55,315 bases of DNA, from the NCBI GenBank assembly GCA_008729055.1, contig SDUX01000096.1, positions 1 through 55,315 of the forward strand. The letters run 5' to 3'. The translations under genes and the position numbers were made by a program. The first letter of the stretch is position 1. Each line of letters starts with the position of its first letter. A model generated the notes under the pieces. It ran no database searches and was not told the origin of the DNA. It saw nothing but the letters and a program-made list of their open reading frames with translations. Of the stretch, positions 27,363 through 38,000 are shown piece by piece. The DNA is from Pyropia haitanensis. Its lineage: Eukaryota > Rhodophyta > Bangiophyceae > Bangiales > Bangiaceae.

Positions 27363-29478
27363 ATGTCTAAAACCTCTCACCCTTTTCTCCAGGACGACTT
27401 TCACATCCGTTGGTCGAGTCTCGTTCCCTCTTCCATTGAAACGGATATCCGCAAGGCTCTCAATGAGGCACAGGAGCAGATTGACGCTCTTTCCGGCGAT
27501 TTCAATGCGGCGGACCTGACTTTTGGAAAACACTCTTCTCGCGCTGGAGGAGGCGACTGAAAACCTCTCATCAGCCTGGGGACTGGTGAGCCACCTTGAT
27601 TCGGTTCGAAACAGTGATGAGCTACGGGACGCGCAGAATGCGATGTTGCCGGAAGTAACACAGTTCTTTTCCCGAATCCCCTTGAATGACGGTCTTTGGA
27701 AGCGCATCAAAGCATACTCGGAAACGGATGAGGCAAAATCCCTCGGAGGGATCCGGGAGCGCTTTCTGGAGGAAACGGTGAAAGACTTTCTGCGTTCCGG
27801 AGCTGATTTGCCGGAGGACAAAAAGAAGCGACTCGAAGAGGTTCAGTCGGAGCTCGCCAAAGTTACGCAGAAGTTTTCCGAGAACGTTCTCGACTCCACG
27901 AATGCCTGGGAGCTGATTCTGGAGGATGATTCGCGACTCGGAGGTTTGCCGGAAACGGCGAAGGCGGTGCTGAAGGCGGAAGCGGCCGCGAAGGACCTGG
28001 GCTCGGAAGACGCTCCCGTTTACCGCATAACTTTAAAGGCACCTGTTTTCATTCCTGTTCTCGAATATGCAGATGACGAGACACTGCGTCGAGAAGTCTG
28101 GGAGGGGAGTATCACGATCGGGAGGAATGGGGAATACGACAATACGGATCTGATTCGACAGATCCTGACATTGCGCCAGGAAAAGGCGGAAATTCTCGGG
28201 AAAAGAGACTTTGCGGATCAGGTCCTGGAAGAGCGAATGGCAAAGGACGGGGCAACGGCACTCTCATTTGTGGAAGACCTTGCGGAGAAAACGATACCGT
28301 TTTTCAAAAAGGAGATTGAAGAGCTGAAGGAGTTTCGCGCGAATCAGGATTCCGATTTTTCGGGAGAGTTCGAGCCCTGGGATGTCGCTTACTGGTCTGA
28401 GAAATTGCGGAAAGCACAGTATGATTTCGACGAGGAAGAGATGCGCCCCTATTTCGCGATCGACAATGTGATTGAGGGAATGTTTCGACTGACGGAACGG
28501 ATTTTCGGATTTCGGATCGAAGAGAAAAAATCCGTGTTTGCAAAACCGGGCGAAACTCCCGGGGAGCAAGGTGTCGAAGTCTGGCATCCGGAAGTGAAAT
28601 TCTACGAACTCTGCGACGAGACGACCGGAGAGCTGCTCGGATCATTTTACGCCGACTGGCATCCTCGCGAAGACAAGCGTGGTGGTGCCTGGATGAACTA
28701 CCTGAAGACAGGGGAGCCTCCGCAGGATGGGAAAGCGCGCAAGCCCCACCTCGGATTGATCTGCGGGAATCTGACGCCTTCCTCCGCCGACAAGCCGGCT
28801 CTGCTTACGCACGGCGAGGTTGAGACTGTATTTCACGAATTCGGGCACCTCTTGCATCACCTTCTGGGCGACGTGGAAATCAAATCATTCAACGGCGTCA
28901 AGGTCGTGTGGGATTTCGTCGAGCTTCCGTCGCAAATTATGGAAAATTTCTGCTGGTCGCGGGTGAGCCTCGACTTTTTCGCGAAGCACTACGAAACGGG
29001 TGAGCCAATTCCGGAGGATTTGTTTCAGAAAATGCTGGGAGCGCGGAATTTCCATTCGGCGATGGCTCAAATGAGGCAGCTTTCTTTCGGAAAGATGGAT
29101 CTGGAACTGCATGTGAACCATGCGCCACCGAAAGAGGGGGGGGACCTCGATGAACTGGTTCGCGAATTGCTGGAGGATTATGTGATGCCGCTGGCAACAA
29201 AGACGCCGACGATGGCGCGACGATTTACCCACCTGTTTGCGAGTGCGACTGGATATGCCGCCGGTTACTATTCCTATAAGTGGGCTGAAGTGCTCGATGC
29301 GGATGCGTTCACGAAATTTGCGGCAGCGGGCGTGCTCAGTTCCGATGTCGGGCACGAGTTTCGGGCAAAAATTCTCAGCCGCGGTAACTCGCAGGAAGCC
29401 GGAGAGTTGTTTCGAGACTTCATGGGCCGCGATCCGGATCTGAATGCGCTGCTGGAGCGAAGTGGGCTGGTGGCGTAA
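27363..29478 (+). CDS. M3-family oligopeptidase (oligopeptidase A-like, one frameshift)
   Basis: Cytoplasmic zinc peptidase that degrades short peptides, including cleaved signal peptides. The zinc motif is [14 protein letters not shown] (HExxH) with the third ligand in the usual downstream [16 protein letters not shown]. Flanking family blocks are [19 protein letters not shown] and [20 protein letters not shown]. The N-terminal helical region includes the familiar [19 protein letters not shown], which is in another frame from the first 54 residues. Removing one extra base near 27525 joins DLTF to ENTLLA, as expected. Intact length is about 704 residues, normal for PrlC/OpdA. The start at 27363 opens [20 protein letters not shown]. 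Confidence 0.92.
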
Positions 29479-29508
29479 GATGCCTCCCGGTGCGTGGGAA
29501 AAACAGGA

Positions 29509-29970
29509 ATGAAATGCCCGCGCGATAGTGCCTCACTGGCAATTCATTCCATTCGGAATGTTGAGCTGCATGCCTGCCGGGAATGTGGTGGTGTCTTCGT
29601 CGGGCTGGACCAGAAAGAAGTTCCCGGACTGAGTTTCAGAGCGTTGCGCCCGGGTGAGCGCAGTCGTATTCCCGTTGACGAGGATGCGAAGTTGGTTTCC
29701 CCGGTTACGGGTGGTCGCATGCTCGTTTTTCGTTACCGCGGCGTGGAGATTGATTATTGCCCGGATTCGAATGCTGTCTGGTTGGACAGGGGTGAATGGG
29801 AAAAGATAACGGATCAGAATTCCGATCGTTCAAGAAAGGGCAATTGGTCCATTTCGGATTTGAAACCTGATCGCAATCCTGTTCTCGAAGGGATCGATGC
29901 CGCGTTCACCAGTTTTGATTTCGTAGACTTTATCGGGGATGCCGTGTCTTCGATTTTTGATGGGTGGTGA
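29509..29970 (+). CDS. zinc-ribbon (TFIIB-like, zf-TFIIB) protein
   Basis: About 153 residues from ATG at 29509; GTG at 29494 is an alternative. The first zf-TFIIB unit reads MKCPRDSASLAIHSI...CRECGGVFV, with the second Cys of the usual CPxC replaced by Asp, as often seen in this family. A second, degenerate copy follows (SPVTGGRMLVFRYRGVEID, then YCPDSNAVWLDRGEWEKI), with most Cys lost. The C-terminal part is a low-complexity linker and a Phe-rich end. Domain function is presumed metal or nucleic acid binding; no role is known. It starts 30 bp after the oligopeptidase stop and converges on pyrG. Confidence 0.65.
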   Translation: MKCPRDSASLAIHSIRNVELHACRECGGVFVGLDQKEVPGLSFRALRPGERSRIPVDEDAKLVSPVTGGRMLVFRYRGVEIDYCPDSNAVWLDRGEWEKITDQNSDRSRKGNWSISDLKPDRNPVLEGIDAAFTSFDFVDFIGDAVSSIFDGW

Positions 29971-30057
29971 GTGTCCGTTCTCTTTCGGAGTGCTGAACTT
30001 CGGAAAGCAATTTCAGAAGCAGGGAGAGAAGGTTTCTCCGTAGCTTTGAGCCTGAAT

Positions 30058-31662
30058 TTACCCCTTTCTGTTCTCCAGGGCAGCTGCGACGAAGCCTTTG
30101 AACAGCGGGTGGGCTGCGGTCGGCTTGCTCTGGAATTCAGGGTGAAACTGAACTGCGATATAGAACGGATGGTCGGGGATTTCAACGATTTCCCCGAGAG
30201 TTTCATCAGGTGAGGTTCCCACCAGTTTCAGACCTTTGGCTTCAAAATCCGCCTTGTAGTTCTGATTGAATTCGTAGCGGTGGCGGTGACGCTCGTTGAC
30301 GACGTTTGATCCGTAGAGTTCTGCAGAGCGGCTGCCTTCGCTCAGGTGTGCCTCCCAGGTTCCGAGGCGCATGGTGGCACCTTTGTTTTCGACATCCTTC
30401 TGATCTTCGAGCAGGTGAATGACGGGGTGCGGTGTTTTGGGATCAAATTCGGTGCTGTGCGCTCCTTCGAGACCGCAGGCATTCCGGGCAAATTCGATGG
30501 TCGCGATCTGCATGCCGAGGCAGATGCCGAAGTAGGGGATGTTGTTTTCCCGGGCGTAGCGGGCCGCGGATATTTTTCCTTCGATACCGCGATCTCCAAA
30601 TCCGCCCGGAATGAGTATGGCGGATACGTCGCCGAGGATTTCTTCGGCTCCCTGTTTGGTGATATCACTGGAATCGACCCGGACGATGTCTACATGGGCA
30701 TCGTTCGCTGCACCGGCGTGAGTGAGGGACTCATAGATGGATTTGTAGGCATCCATCAGGTCGATGTATTTACCGACGACGGCGATTTTCACCGTGTGGG
30801 TCGGATTCACAATCCGGTCGACCATGTTTCTCCATTCGATGAGATCGGGCTCCCCGGTTTCGAGGCCGAGACGTTCGCAAATGATTTCATCGAGGTTCTG
30901 ATCGTGAAGCTTGAGTGGGGCTTCGTAGATGGTGCCTTTGATATCGACAAAGGGCACGACCGCTTTCGGTTTGATGTTGCAAAACATCGAGATCTTTCGT
31001 TTCAGCTCTTTGTCGATCGGGTATTCGGAGCGGCAAATGATGACGTCAGGCGCGATACCGATTTCACGAAGTTTCGCGACGCTTTGCTGGGTCGGTTTGG
31101 TCTTCAGTTCCTCAGCTGCTTTGATGTAGGGAATCAAAGTGGCGTGCATGAAAGCCACGTTTTCGTGGCCTACCTCGTCGTTGAACTGTCGGAGCGCTTC
31201 GAGAAAGGGAAGTCCCTCGATATCGCCTGTGGTTCCTCCAATCTCAGTGATAATCACGTCAGCATCGGTCACATCGGTGACGTCATAGATTCTCCTTTTG
31301 ATCTCGTCTGTCACGTGGGGGATTACCTGAACGGTTGCTCCCAGGTAATCTCCCTTTCTTTCCTTCTTGATTACATTCTCGTAGACCTGACCGCTGGTAA
31401 GATTGTTCAGCTGGGACAGTTTTCCGCTCGTAAACCGTTCATAGTGACCGAGATCGAGATCTGTTTCTGCTCCGTCATCGAGAACGTAAACCTCGCCGTG
31501 TTGAAACGGACTCATGGTGCCCGGATCCACATTGAGATACGGGTCGAATTTCTGCATCAGGACTTTGAGCCCGCGCTGCTCGAGTAGGGTTCCGAGAGCG
31601 GCGGCTGCGAGGCCTTTTCCGAGAGAGCTGACGACTCCTCCTGTAACAAAAATATATTTCAT
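30058..31662 (-). CDS. pyrG: CTP synthase (glutamine-hydrolysing)
   Basis: Makes CTP from UTP, ATP and glutamine. 534 residues in an unbroken frame. The amidoligase half opens [20 protein letters not shown] (P-loop) and contains [20 protein letters not shown] and the dimer/UTP-site [19 protein letters not shown]. The class I glutaminase half has [14 protein letters not shown] (nucleophile Cys) and [16 protein letters not shown] with the His/Glu pair. Length and order are standard. It overlaps the kdsB stop by ATGA (31659-31662), so the two are translationally coupled: CTP made here is the nucleotide KdsB uses. Confidence 0.97.
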   Translation of the reverse strand: MKYIFVTGGVVSSLGKGLAAAALGTLLEQRGLKVLMQKFDPYLNVDPGTMSPFQHGEVYVLDDGAETDLDLGHYERFTSGKLSQLNNLTSGQVYENVIKKERKGDYLGATVQVIPHVTDEIKRRIYDVTDVTDADVIITEIGGTTGDIEGLPFLEALRQFNDEVGHENVAFMHATLIPYIKAAEELKTKPTQQSVAKLREIGIAPDVIICRSEYPIDKELKRKISMFCNIKPKAVVPFVDIKGTIYEAPLKLHDQNLDEIICERLGLETGEPDLIEWRNMVDRIVNPTHTVKIAVVGKYIDLMDAYKSIYESLTHAGAANDAHVDIVRVDSSDITKQGAEEILGDVSAILIPGGFGDRGIEGKISAARYARENNIPYFGICLGMQIATIEFARNACGLEGAHSTEFDPKTPHPVIHLLEDQKDVENKGATMRLGTWEAHLSEGSRSAELYGSNVVNERHRHRYEFNQNYKADFEAKGLKLVGTSPDETLGEIVEIPDHPFYIAVQFHPEFQSKPTAAHPLFKGFVAAALENRKG

Positions 31663-32405
31663 GTGCGCAACTGTTGGTCGAGTATCGCTGCCTGCTCGGG
31701 CGTGTCAACGCCGGGCGACTCATCATCGGTTAAAACCACACGGATTCGCCCACCATTTTCGAGTGCCCGGAGTTGTTCGAGGCCTTCGGTCCGCTCAAGC
31801 AGGGAGGGTTCCCAATTGACGAAGTCGAAAAGGAAATCGCGACGAAAACCATAGATACCTTTGTGCCGAAAATACATAAGGCCTTCCGGTACATTTCGCG
31901 GGTGCGGGATGACGCTGCGGGAGAAATAGAGCGCGTTCCCGTTGGCATCGATGGTGACCTTGACGACGTTCGGGTCAGCGAGGTCAGGGTGATCGGAAAG
32001 GAGCGGGTTCGCTGCAGTGATCATTGGCAGGCCGGGTTGAGCGAGGAGGTCTCCGGCGAGGCGATCGATGAGGCCGGTGTCAATGAGGGGTTCATCGCCC
32101 TGGATGTTGATGATGTGGCTCATTTCCGGAAAGGCTTCGGCGACTTCTGCTGCACGATCCGTTCCGGACGGGTGATCGTCCCGCGTCATCGTGACGTGAC
32201 CACCGAATTCGCGAACGGCATCGGCGATCCGTTCATCGTCCGTTGCGACGGTGAGGTGCGCCAGATTTTTGCAGCCGAGGCAGCGGTCCCAGACATGTTG
32301 TATCAGCGGCTTGTCCGCGATGGAATGAAGCGGCTTGCCGGGAAAGCGGGTGGAGCCCCAGCGGGCCGGGATCACTCCGAGGACTTTGGGGGAATCGGTG
32401 GACAT
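31659..32405 (-). CDS. kdsB: 3-deoxy-manno-octulosonate cytidylyltransferase
   Basis: Activates Kdo with CTP to CMP-Kdo for lipid A-core synthesis; cytoplasmic. About 248 residues from ATG at 32405 ([20 protein letters not shown]). The nucleotide-binding signature [15 protein letters not shown], the [11 protein letters not shown] segment, [15 protein letters not shown] and [19 protein letters not shown] are all diagnostic. The longer open frame upstream (to 32558) has no family character. Presence of Kdo activation shows a Gram-negative outer membrane. Coupled to pyrG through an ATGA overlap. A 258-bp gap to thrH upstream holds repeat array E. Confidence 0.95.
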   Translation of the reverse strand: MSTDSPKVLGVIPARWGSTRFPGKPLHSIADKPLIQHVWDRCLGCKNLAHLTVATDDERIADAVREFGGHVTMTRDDHPSGTDRAAEVAEAFPEMSHIINIQGDEPLIDTGLIDRLAGDLLAQPGLPMITAANPLLSDHPDLADPNVVKVTIDANGNALYFSRSVIPHPRNVPEGLMYFRHKGIYGFRRDFLFDFVNWEPSLLERTEGLEQLRALENGGRIRVVLTDDESPGVDTPEQAAILDQQLRT

Positions 32406-32535
32406 AGAGATGGTTATAAACGGATGAGAGTAGGGGGAATGCAACGACTCCTTTTCCCTATCTTCATCCTTTTCTTTTTCCTGTGAATTCCGGGTGGAGC
32501 CACAGCAGTAAAAAAACGGGAAAGGGGCGCAGGAA

Positions 32536-32587
32536 AGAGGGTTCAGTTCAGGGCTCAACAGGGTACAGTCGCGGAGCGGACAGGGTT
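32536..32587. repeat. ACAGGGT repeat, array E (three head-to-tail units)
   Basis: AGAGGGT at 32536, ACAGGGT at 32558 and ACAGGGT at 32580, all in the same orientation with exact 22-bp steps; the first has one mismatch. The spacer before the last unit (CAGTCGCGGAGCG) is close to that of array B. Lies between the divergent kdsB and thrH genes. Confidence 0.7.
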
Positions 32588-32663
32588 ATCTCACCAACAA
32601 ATCCGATTGAAAATTCTGCGGCCTTGGCGGACGGATACTCTCGAACTTCAACCAAATCACATC

Positions 32664-33275
32664 GTGCAACTCGCCTGTCTCGACCTCGAAGGAGTCCTCA
32701 TCCCGGAAATCTGGATTAACTTTGCCCAGAAAACGGGCATCGATGAATTGCTCGCTACGACGCGTGACATTCCGGATTACGACGTGCTGATGACGCAGCG
32801 CCTCCGTATTTTGAAAGAGAACAATTTGAAGATTCAGGACATCGAGGAGGTCATCGACAGTCTCGGCCCGCTCGATGGAGCAAAGGATTTCCTCGACTGG
32901 TTGAAGTCGGAATTTCAGGTCATCATTTTATCCGACACCTTTTACGAATTTGCGAAGCCCTTGATGCGTCAGCTCGACTTTCCGACACTCTTTTGCCACA
33001 AGCTGGGAATTGATGAAGAGGGGAATGTGAATGAGTACCGTCTCCGCATGCCGGATCAGAAACGGGAAGCGGTGAAGCGGTTTCACGAGCTGAATTTCCA
33101 GGTTATTGCGGCCGGTGATTCCTACAACGACACAACGATGCTGGGAGAGGCGGATCGCGGCATCCTCTTCTGCCCGCCGCAGAACGTGATCGACGAATTC
33201 CCGCAGTTTCCGGTCGCGACAGATTATACCGCTTTGAAAAAGGAATTTCTTCAGGCCCGGGAGGATCTGGGATGA
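32664..33275 (+). CDS. thrH: phosphoserine phosphatase / homoserine phosphotransferase ThrH
   Basis: 203 residues from GTG at 32664. HAD-superfamily enzyme: motif I LACLDLEGVLIPEIWI (Asp-Leu-Glu-Gly, where ordinary SerB has DxDxT), motif II IILSDTFYEFAKPLMRQLDF, and motif III-IV VIAAGDSYNDTTMLGEAD. The DLEG variant, length and later sequence agree with ThrH, which moves phosphate between phosphoserine and homoserine. The start was chosen because the family begins directly with the ACLDLEGV strand; the TTG at 32607 would add an unrelated stretch. The stop overlaps the ATG of the SecD-like gene. Confidence 0.9.
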   Translation: MQLACLDLEGVLIPEIWINFAQKTGIDELLATTRDIPDYDVLMTQRLRILKENNLKIQDIEEVIDSLGPLDGAKDFLDWLKSEFQVIILSDTFYEFAKPLMRQLDFPTLFCHKLGIDEEGNVNEYRLRMPDQKREAVKRFHELNFQVIAAGDSYNDTTMLGEADRGILFCPPQNVIDEFPQFPVATDYTALKKEFLQAREDLG

Positions 33276-33973
33276 GGTGGACCGGGATTTTTTCGATCCT
33301 GCTGCTCCTTGTTGGTTGCTCAAAGGGGCCGTTGGTTCCGCTCGCCGGGTTTGACATCGAAATCGATGCAAACGGAGCGGAGCAGGAGGAGATCGTGAGC
33401 TGGTTCCACGAATCACTCTCTGCGAATTTGAGTGTTCCGGAGCGCAACGTGAAGATTCGTTTTACGTCGCCGACTCTTCTCTCTGCGGAAGTCCCCGCGA
33501 CTCGCGTGGAGGACGCAAAATTGTTTTTGTCGAATTGCAGAGAAAGCGGCGGAGTGATTTTTGCGGAAGTTCACCGCGAGTCCGCTACGTTTGATCCGGA
33601 GAGCACCGATATTCCCGAAGGTTGGCACTGGATTGATTTCCGCGACCCATCGCAGGGTTCCATCCTGGTTGAGAATGATCCATATTTCGATGAGAGCGCG
33701 ATTGCCTCAGCAGAACGGTTTTCCGGAGCTGGTGGCTGGGCCCTTTCCGTGAATTTTACGCCGGAGGCGGCGGATGAAATGGGGAAGTTTACCAAGCGAC
33801 TGGTGAATGAGCGCATCGCAATCATTGTCGGAGAAGAGGTGATTTCGGCTCCGGTGGTTCGCGAGCCGTTCTCGACCGGGGCTTCCATTACGGGCGATTT
33901 CACAGAAGAGGAAATCGCTGCGATGGAGGCTTTTCTCAATCGTCCGGGCAGGATGACATTCCGGGTAAGGTGA
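33272..33973 (+). CDS. lipoprotein with a SecD-type P1 head domain
   Basis: 233 residues. A signal peptide with lipobox (MRWTGIFSILLLLVGC, Cys16) precedes two segments: an N-terminal alpha/beta part (~25-110), and a C-terminal part resembling the SecDF P1 head: GGWALSVNFTPEAADEMGKF, then NERIAIIVGEEVISAPVVRE and GASITGDFTEEEIAAMEAFL. In SecD this periplasmic domain contacts translocating protein; here it is a free-standing, lipid-anchored version with no membrane channel part. Its role is unknown. It overlaps thrH (ATGA), so the two are coupled, a combination that gives no functional hint. Lone P1-head lipoproteins are seen in other Verrucomicrobiota. Confidence 0.72.
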   Translation: MRWTGIFSILLLLVGCSKGPLVPLAGFDIEIDANGAEQEEIVSWFHESLSANLSVPERNVKIRFTSPTLLSAEVPATRVEDAKLFLSNCRESGGVIFAEVHRESATFDPESTDIPEGWHWIDFRDPSQGSILVENDPYFDESAIASAERFSGAGGWALSVNFTPEAADEMGKFTKRLVNERIAIIVGEEVISAPVVREPFSTGASITGDFTEEEIAAMEAFLNRPGRMTFRVR

Positions 33974-34013
33974 GGACCGGCAGCTTTTTCCCCGGCGTTC
34001 TTTCCTTGCTTCC

Positions 34014-34358
34014 CTACCAACCGAATATCTTTGGAACGAAGTAGGACGCCCCGATCAATGCGCCCCAACCGAGTGCCGGAGAGAATGCGGAGACGACTAC
34101 CCGTTGCCAAATTTCCATCTCATAGAGCCAGCCGGCGACAAGCCAAACGATGAAACCGCAGGCAAGGTAGGTTGCGATCACGTTTGCGAATGAAAAGGAC
34201 ACGTAAGTGCCGATAAGAGTCCCCGTGAAGACTACGAAGGTGATTCCGAACGTGTTCCACCAGGGAACATCCGAGACGTGTCGGGCTACAAGCCAGATGA
34301 AAAGTTGCAGGCTGAGCAGCAGAGTTAGAAATGCGAAATAGACGACAGGATCTCTCAT
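34014..34358 (-). CDS. small membrane protein, unknown function
   Basis: 114 residues, with three or four hydrophobic stretches: VVYFAFLTLLLSLQLFIWLV, TFGITFVVFTGTLIGTYVSF, VIATYLACGFIVWLVAGWLY and ALGWGALIGASYFVPKIFGW. No recognised family. It begins 9 bp after the QueD-like gene on the same strand and is probably cotranscribed with it. Convergent with the SecD-like lipoprotein gene, 40 bp away. Confidence 0.6.
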   Translation of the reverse strand: MRDPVVYFAFLTLLLSLQLFIWLVARHVSDVPWWNTFGITFVVFTGTLIGTYVSFSFANVIATYLACGFIVWLVAGWLYEMEIWQRVVVSAFSPALGWGALIGASYFVPKIFGW

Positions 34359-34367
34359 GTCGTTTTG

Positions 34368-34823
34368 CTATTCCCCATACTCCGCCCAGGAACTGGACGT
34401 CTCCCAGACTTTCACAGACACCACTTTCACTGAATCCCGCAGTGGAAATTCTTCGTCTCCGTCCGTGCGGTAGGCCTCCAGCGACCTCACGAGGTGGTCG
34501 TAAAATTGCCGGGCCAACACTTCGGTGGTGGGATCCTGCGATTCGTATCCGATGACACGGTCGCCGTAGCGTTTTTTGAATTCCCCGTAGGCCGGATCGT
34601 CGGTGTTCATGCACATGGCATGGTCAAAGCGGTCGAGGTAGTCATTCAGGATCAGCTTCAGCACTTTAAAATCGCAGACCATTTCGCGCTCGTCGAGATC
34701 AGGTGCTTCGAGGACACATTCGACTTTGCGCGAATGACCGTGAGGAAACTGGCATTTGTCGGGATGCTTGCTCAGCATATGGCCGTTCTCGATTTCAAAG
34801 AGTCTGCAGATTCGGTAGGGCAT
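34368..34823 (-). CDS. 6-carboxytetrahydropterin synthase / PTPS family (QueD-like)
   Basis: 151 residues from ATG at 34823. Zinc-binding His residues are present: ENGHMLSKHPDKCQFPHGHS carries the first His, the catalytic Cys and the His-x-His pair, followed by RKVECVLEA. DEREMVCDFKVLKLILNDYL, LDRFDHAMCMN (the Asp-His of the active site) and PTTEVLARQFYDHL complete the pattern. QueD makes 6-carboxytetrahydropterin on the way to queuosine. Related 6-pyruvoyl-tetrahydropterin synthases share the fold, and no other que gene is in the window, so the assignment is to the family. Divergent from the PPi-PEPCK gene across a 200-bp gap. Confidence 0.82.
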   Translation of the reverse strand: MPYRICRLFEIENGHMLSKHPDKCQFPHGHSRKVECVLEAPDLDEREMVCDFKVLKLILNDYLDRFDHAMCMNTDDPAYGEFKKRYGDRVIGYESQDPTTEVLARQFYDHLVRSLEAYRTDGDEEFPLRDSVKVVSVKVWETSSSWAEYGE

Positions 34824-34903
34824 GGGATGGATGGCGAAGTTGCGACGTCTCAACAGATAACGCAAGGAGGATCCGGATAAGGAATCCGGTTTGTGCAGTT
34901 CTG

Positions 34904-34915
34904 TTTGTATACAAA
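34904..34915. promoter_or_regulatory. 12-bp palindrome in the QueD/PEPCK divergent region
   Basis: TTTGTATACAAA is a perfect palindrome in the 200-bp gap between the two divergent starts (34823 and 35024). Candidate operator; no regulator is known. Confidence 0.3.
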
Positions 34916-35023
34916 AGCGCCAGAATTGTTTCAAAAACTGTTTGGCCAGTGGGTGGTTTTTCGTAGGAGTGGTGGCACGGGAACTGCGTCTGTGAAAGAT
35001 CGTATTTTTCTCCTGTTAGATCC

Positions 35024-38000
35024 ATGACAAAACACCCTCTCGAAGATCGCATTGGCTTCAACGGCGAAGCTCCGAAACCGGGCGCGGGAGCTGATCAGTC
35101 GGCTCGTGATTATATCAATTTGAAACTGGCGGCGCGGGGGTTCCCGATCGTCGGGGCGGAGGAGGACTTTCCTTTTCTCGAGATGGCGCGCTCACTGATT
35201 CTCAATTTTCAGGAGCGCCTTCGGCAATTGGAGGATCAGCGTGCTCCGGTGGACAATCATATCTGTGAGTGGCTTACCGGCTACCTCGAGGGGACGGACG
35301 TCTTTGCTGAGGGGGATGATTTGCTTCCGAAACCGCTTTTCCTCGAGCGCCACGGTCTTGCGAGATTGCTGTCTTTACCGGCTGAGGGAGACAAGTTTCA
35401 GTCGGACATTGTGTCGAGTTACCGGACCTGGCAGGGTGTATGTCATAATCCCGCGAAAGACCGTCGCACAACGAAAGGTGTGTTCCACGTAACGGAAGAT
35501 GGTTTGCCAATTGCGGCGGACAAGCTTGCGGTGCCGAGAAAGGCTTTTGCCCACATGTTGAAGGCGGCCCTGAATCCTCCGGAAGAACTGATGGTGATTC
35601 CGTTCACGAGCGAGCAGGAGGAACCGGTGAAGGCATTCGTTTCCCTGATGCTCCGTCCGATGGTGAGTCCGGAAGTTCCCGGGGTTTGGGAGAAGAAAAC
35701 GATGGAAACCCGCTTTTTCGCTCCGGGAAATCTCGTCAGCAACCTTGATTTTGTAGAATCGATTTTCGGCAACGCCGGCGACCCTTTTCTCCCCGAAAAC
35801 GACGCCCGTCTCGATGTGGTTCACTGGACTGGTCACACGGGCTGCGTGATTCTCGCTCCGCATCTCACTACGATGAAGAAAAAAGATGTGGGCCTGCCGC
35901 ATATCTCAGAAGCGACGGATCGGCAGAAGGAGCACGGCATGTGCTGGGAATCGGAGGACGAGCTCTACAACAATGGTTCCGCCTTCAAGTTGACGGCCCG
36001 TGATGAGAAGGGCGTCGTTGTCACGCTGATTGCGGACAACTACTTCGGCTACTGCAAAAAGGAGGTGAAGACGCAGATCAGTTATGCTGCCAATCTGTAT
36101 GGCCTCGCGGAAGAGGAGCACGCAGGAGGCGCGCTCGTTTTTCCCTCATTTGATCTGGGTGAATCCTTTTCGCTGAGCGATTTTCGTCAGCAGGTGGATC
36201 ACACTTTGGACGAGGTCGTGGAGCGCTATGGCGAGCGGATGGATATGCAGCCGGAAGGGTATGGTATTGACCGGCAGTGGCCCTCCATTTTCTACATTCC
36301 TGAGGACGCGCGTATTTCTCTGCGAAATCAGAATGTCACCTGGACACGGGACGGGGAGGAAAAAAGTATCCCCTTGCAACCGGACAGGACCTACGTGCTT
36401 CCATCCGGATATAAAGTGGAAATGCGAAAGCCGTCGGCGGGACAACGCTGGTGCCTCGTCGGAACAAATGCAGAGGGAACTTTCTGCCACAAGCCCTGCA
36501 CGGTCTCGGGTGGAGGGAAATCTGAGATATCCAAATCGCTCTCGGACGCGATGGAGGAAGGTCCGGTCATTATGCCGCGTTTCGAACAGGATATGTTTCT
36601 GGTCGAGCAATTGTTGCAGCGCGACTATGGCGACCGGTTCAAGAATCCGAATGAGCCGGGCAAGCCAAGCCGTGGAATTCTCGATCCGGAGCGTTCCCTC
36701 GGTTCGACGATGAGGCTTTTTACTCACAGCGAGGCATTCACCGATGAATACAATAAATTTATCGCGACGATTCCCCGGTCGGTTCGCGATTTTATTCTCA
36801 CCTTGAAGCGATACTGGAAGCCGTCCTGGGGCGATGACTGGCGTTCACGCTTTCGGGTCGACGGAATCGACGGCGAGGCGGGAGTGATGCTGAAATACCA
36901 GCTCAACCGTGTTATGACCGGGTACCTTCGCGTCGGGTACGATGTCGACGGCTCATGGCGGATGTTCGGTCTCCGGAAAGACTTTTCCCCGGCGACAAAG
37001 TTGCAGCGCGAAGATGACATCACGGCATCTGTTACGGTTCCGGCGGGAGATCTTGATGAGCGTTTTCTCCATCCCGATGTGCGATTCCCTGCCTACAAAT
37101 TTGCCGATAACTGCGAATATCGCCTGTTCCAGCGTCCTGATGAGGCAATTCATCGCGGGTATGACAAGCAGACGGAAATCGATTTTTCCAAGGGGGGGAA
37201 TTTCTTCTCCAACTACGAACCGAAAACGCGTGCGGAAGGCGAAGCGATTGTCGAGGACGCGATCCGGTTTGAGCAATTCACGAAGCCGATGCGAAAAATG
37301 CTGAAAGGATACGTGAAGGACGTAAATGGTCCCGACTATGTTATCAGCTCGGCGCACCCGCGAATCGTCGACGGGAAGCCAAGTGAAAATCCGCGTTACT
37401 TGCAGAACCGTCCCGATTTGGAAGACCCCGGATCTGAATACCTCGCTGATATCGGTTCCAGGTTTTACCGCCGTCTCGATGAAGGCGATCCCGTCTACAA
37501 TCCGGTACATGCTGTTTTGCCGGGACGCCGAAACAACCCGGTGACCCCGAAGCGGGAATCCGACCGCTTGCGGTTTTCGGGCCGATTCATTATCAGGAGC
37601 TTCCGGAGTTGTTTATGGACTTCATCGCGAGTCTGACCGGAAAGTCGCCCTCAACGACCGGCGCCGGTTCGGAAGGAGCGCTGACGAAAGGTCCGTTTAA
37701 TGCCCTCTTGCCGGTTGTCGATCTGAATGCGGCGCTGCTCAGTTATCTGATGACCGGATACGAAGGATTCAGCACAGCGGCCGGATACATCGGGCCGAAG
37801 TATCGTTTCGATCACGACATCAGTCTCGTCGTTCCGGAAGTATGGAGCCGTATGTTCCTTACCGAACGCGATCCGAAATGGCTGATTGAAAACAATTATC
37901 TCGAAGCGATCAACGACTTCGAAAATGATGGCGAGACCATTCATGGAAGCCGCCTCGGGTATCGCATCACATCAAAGTTTGTTGAAATGTTTTTCGGTCG

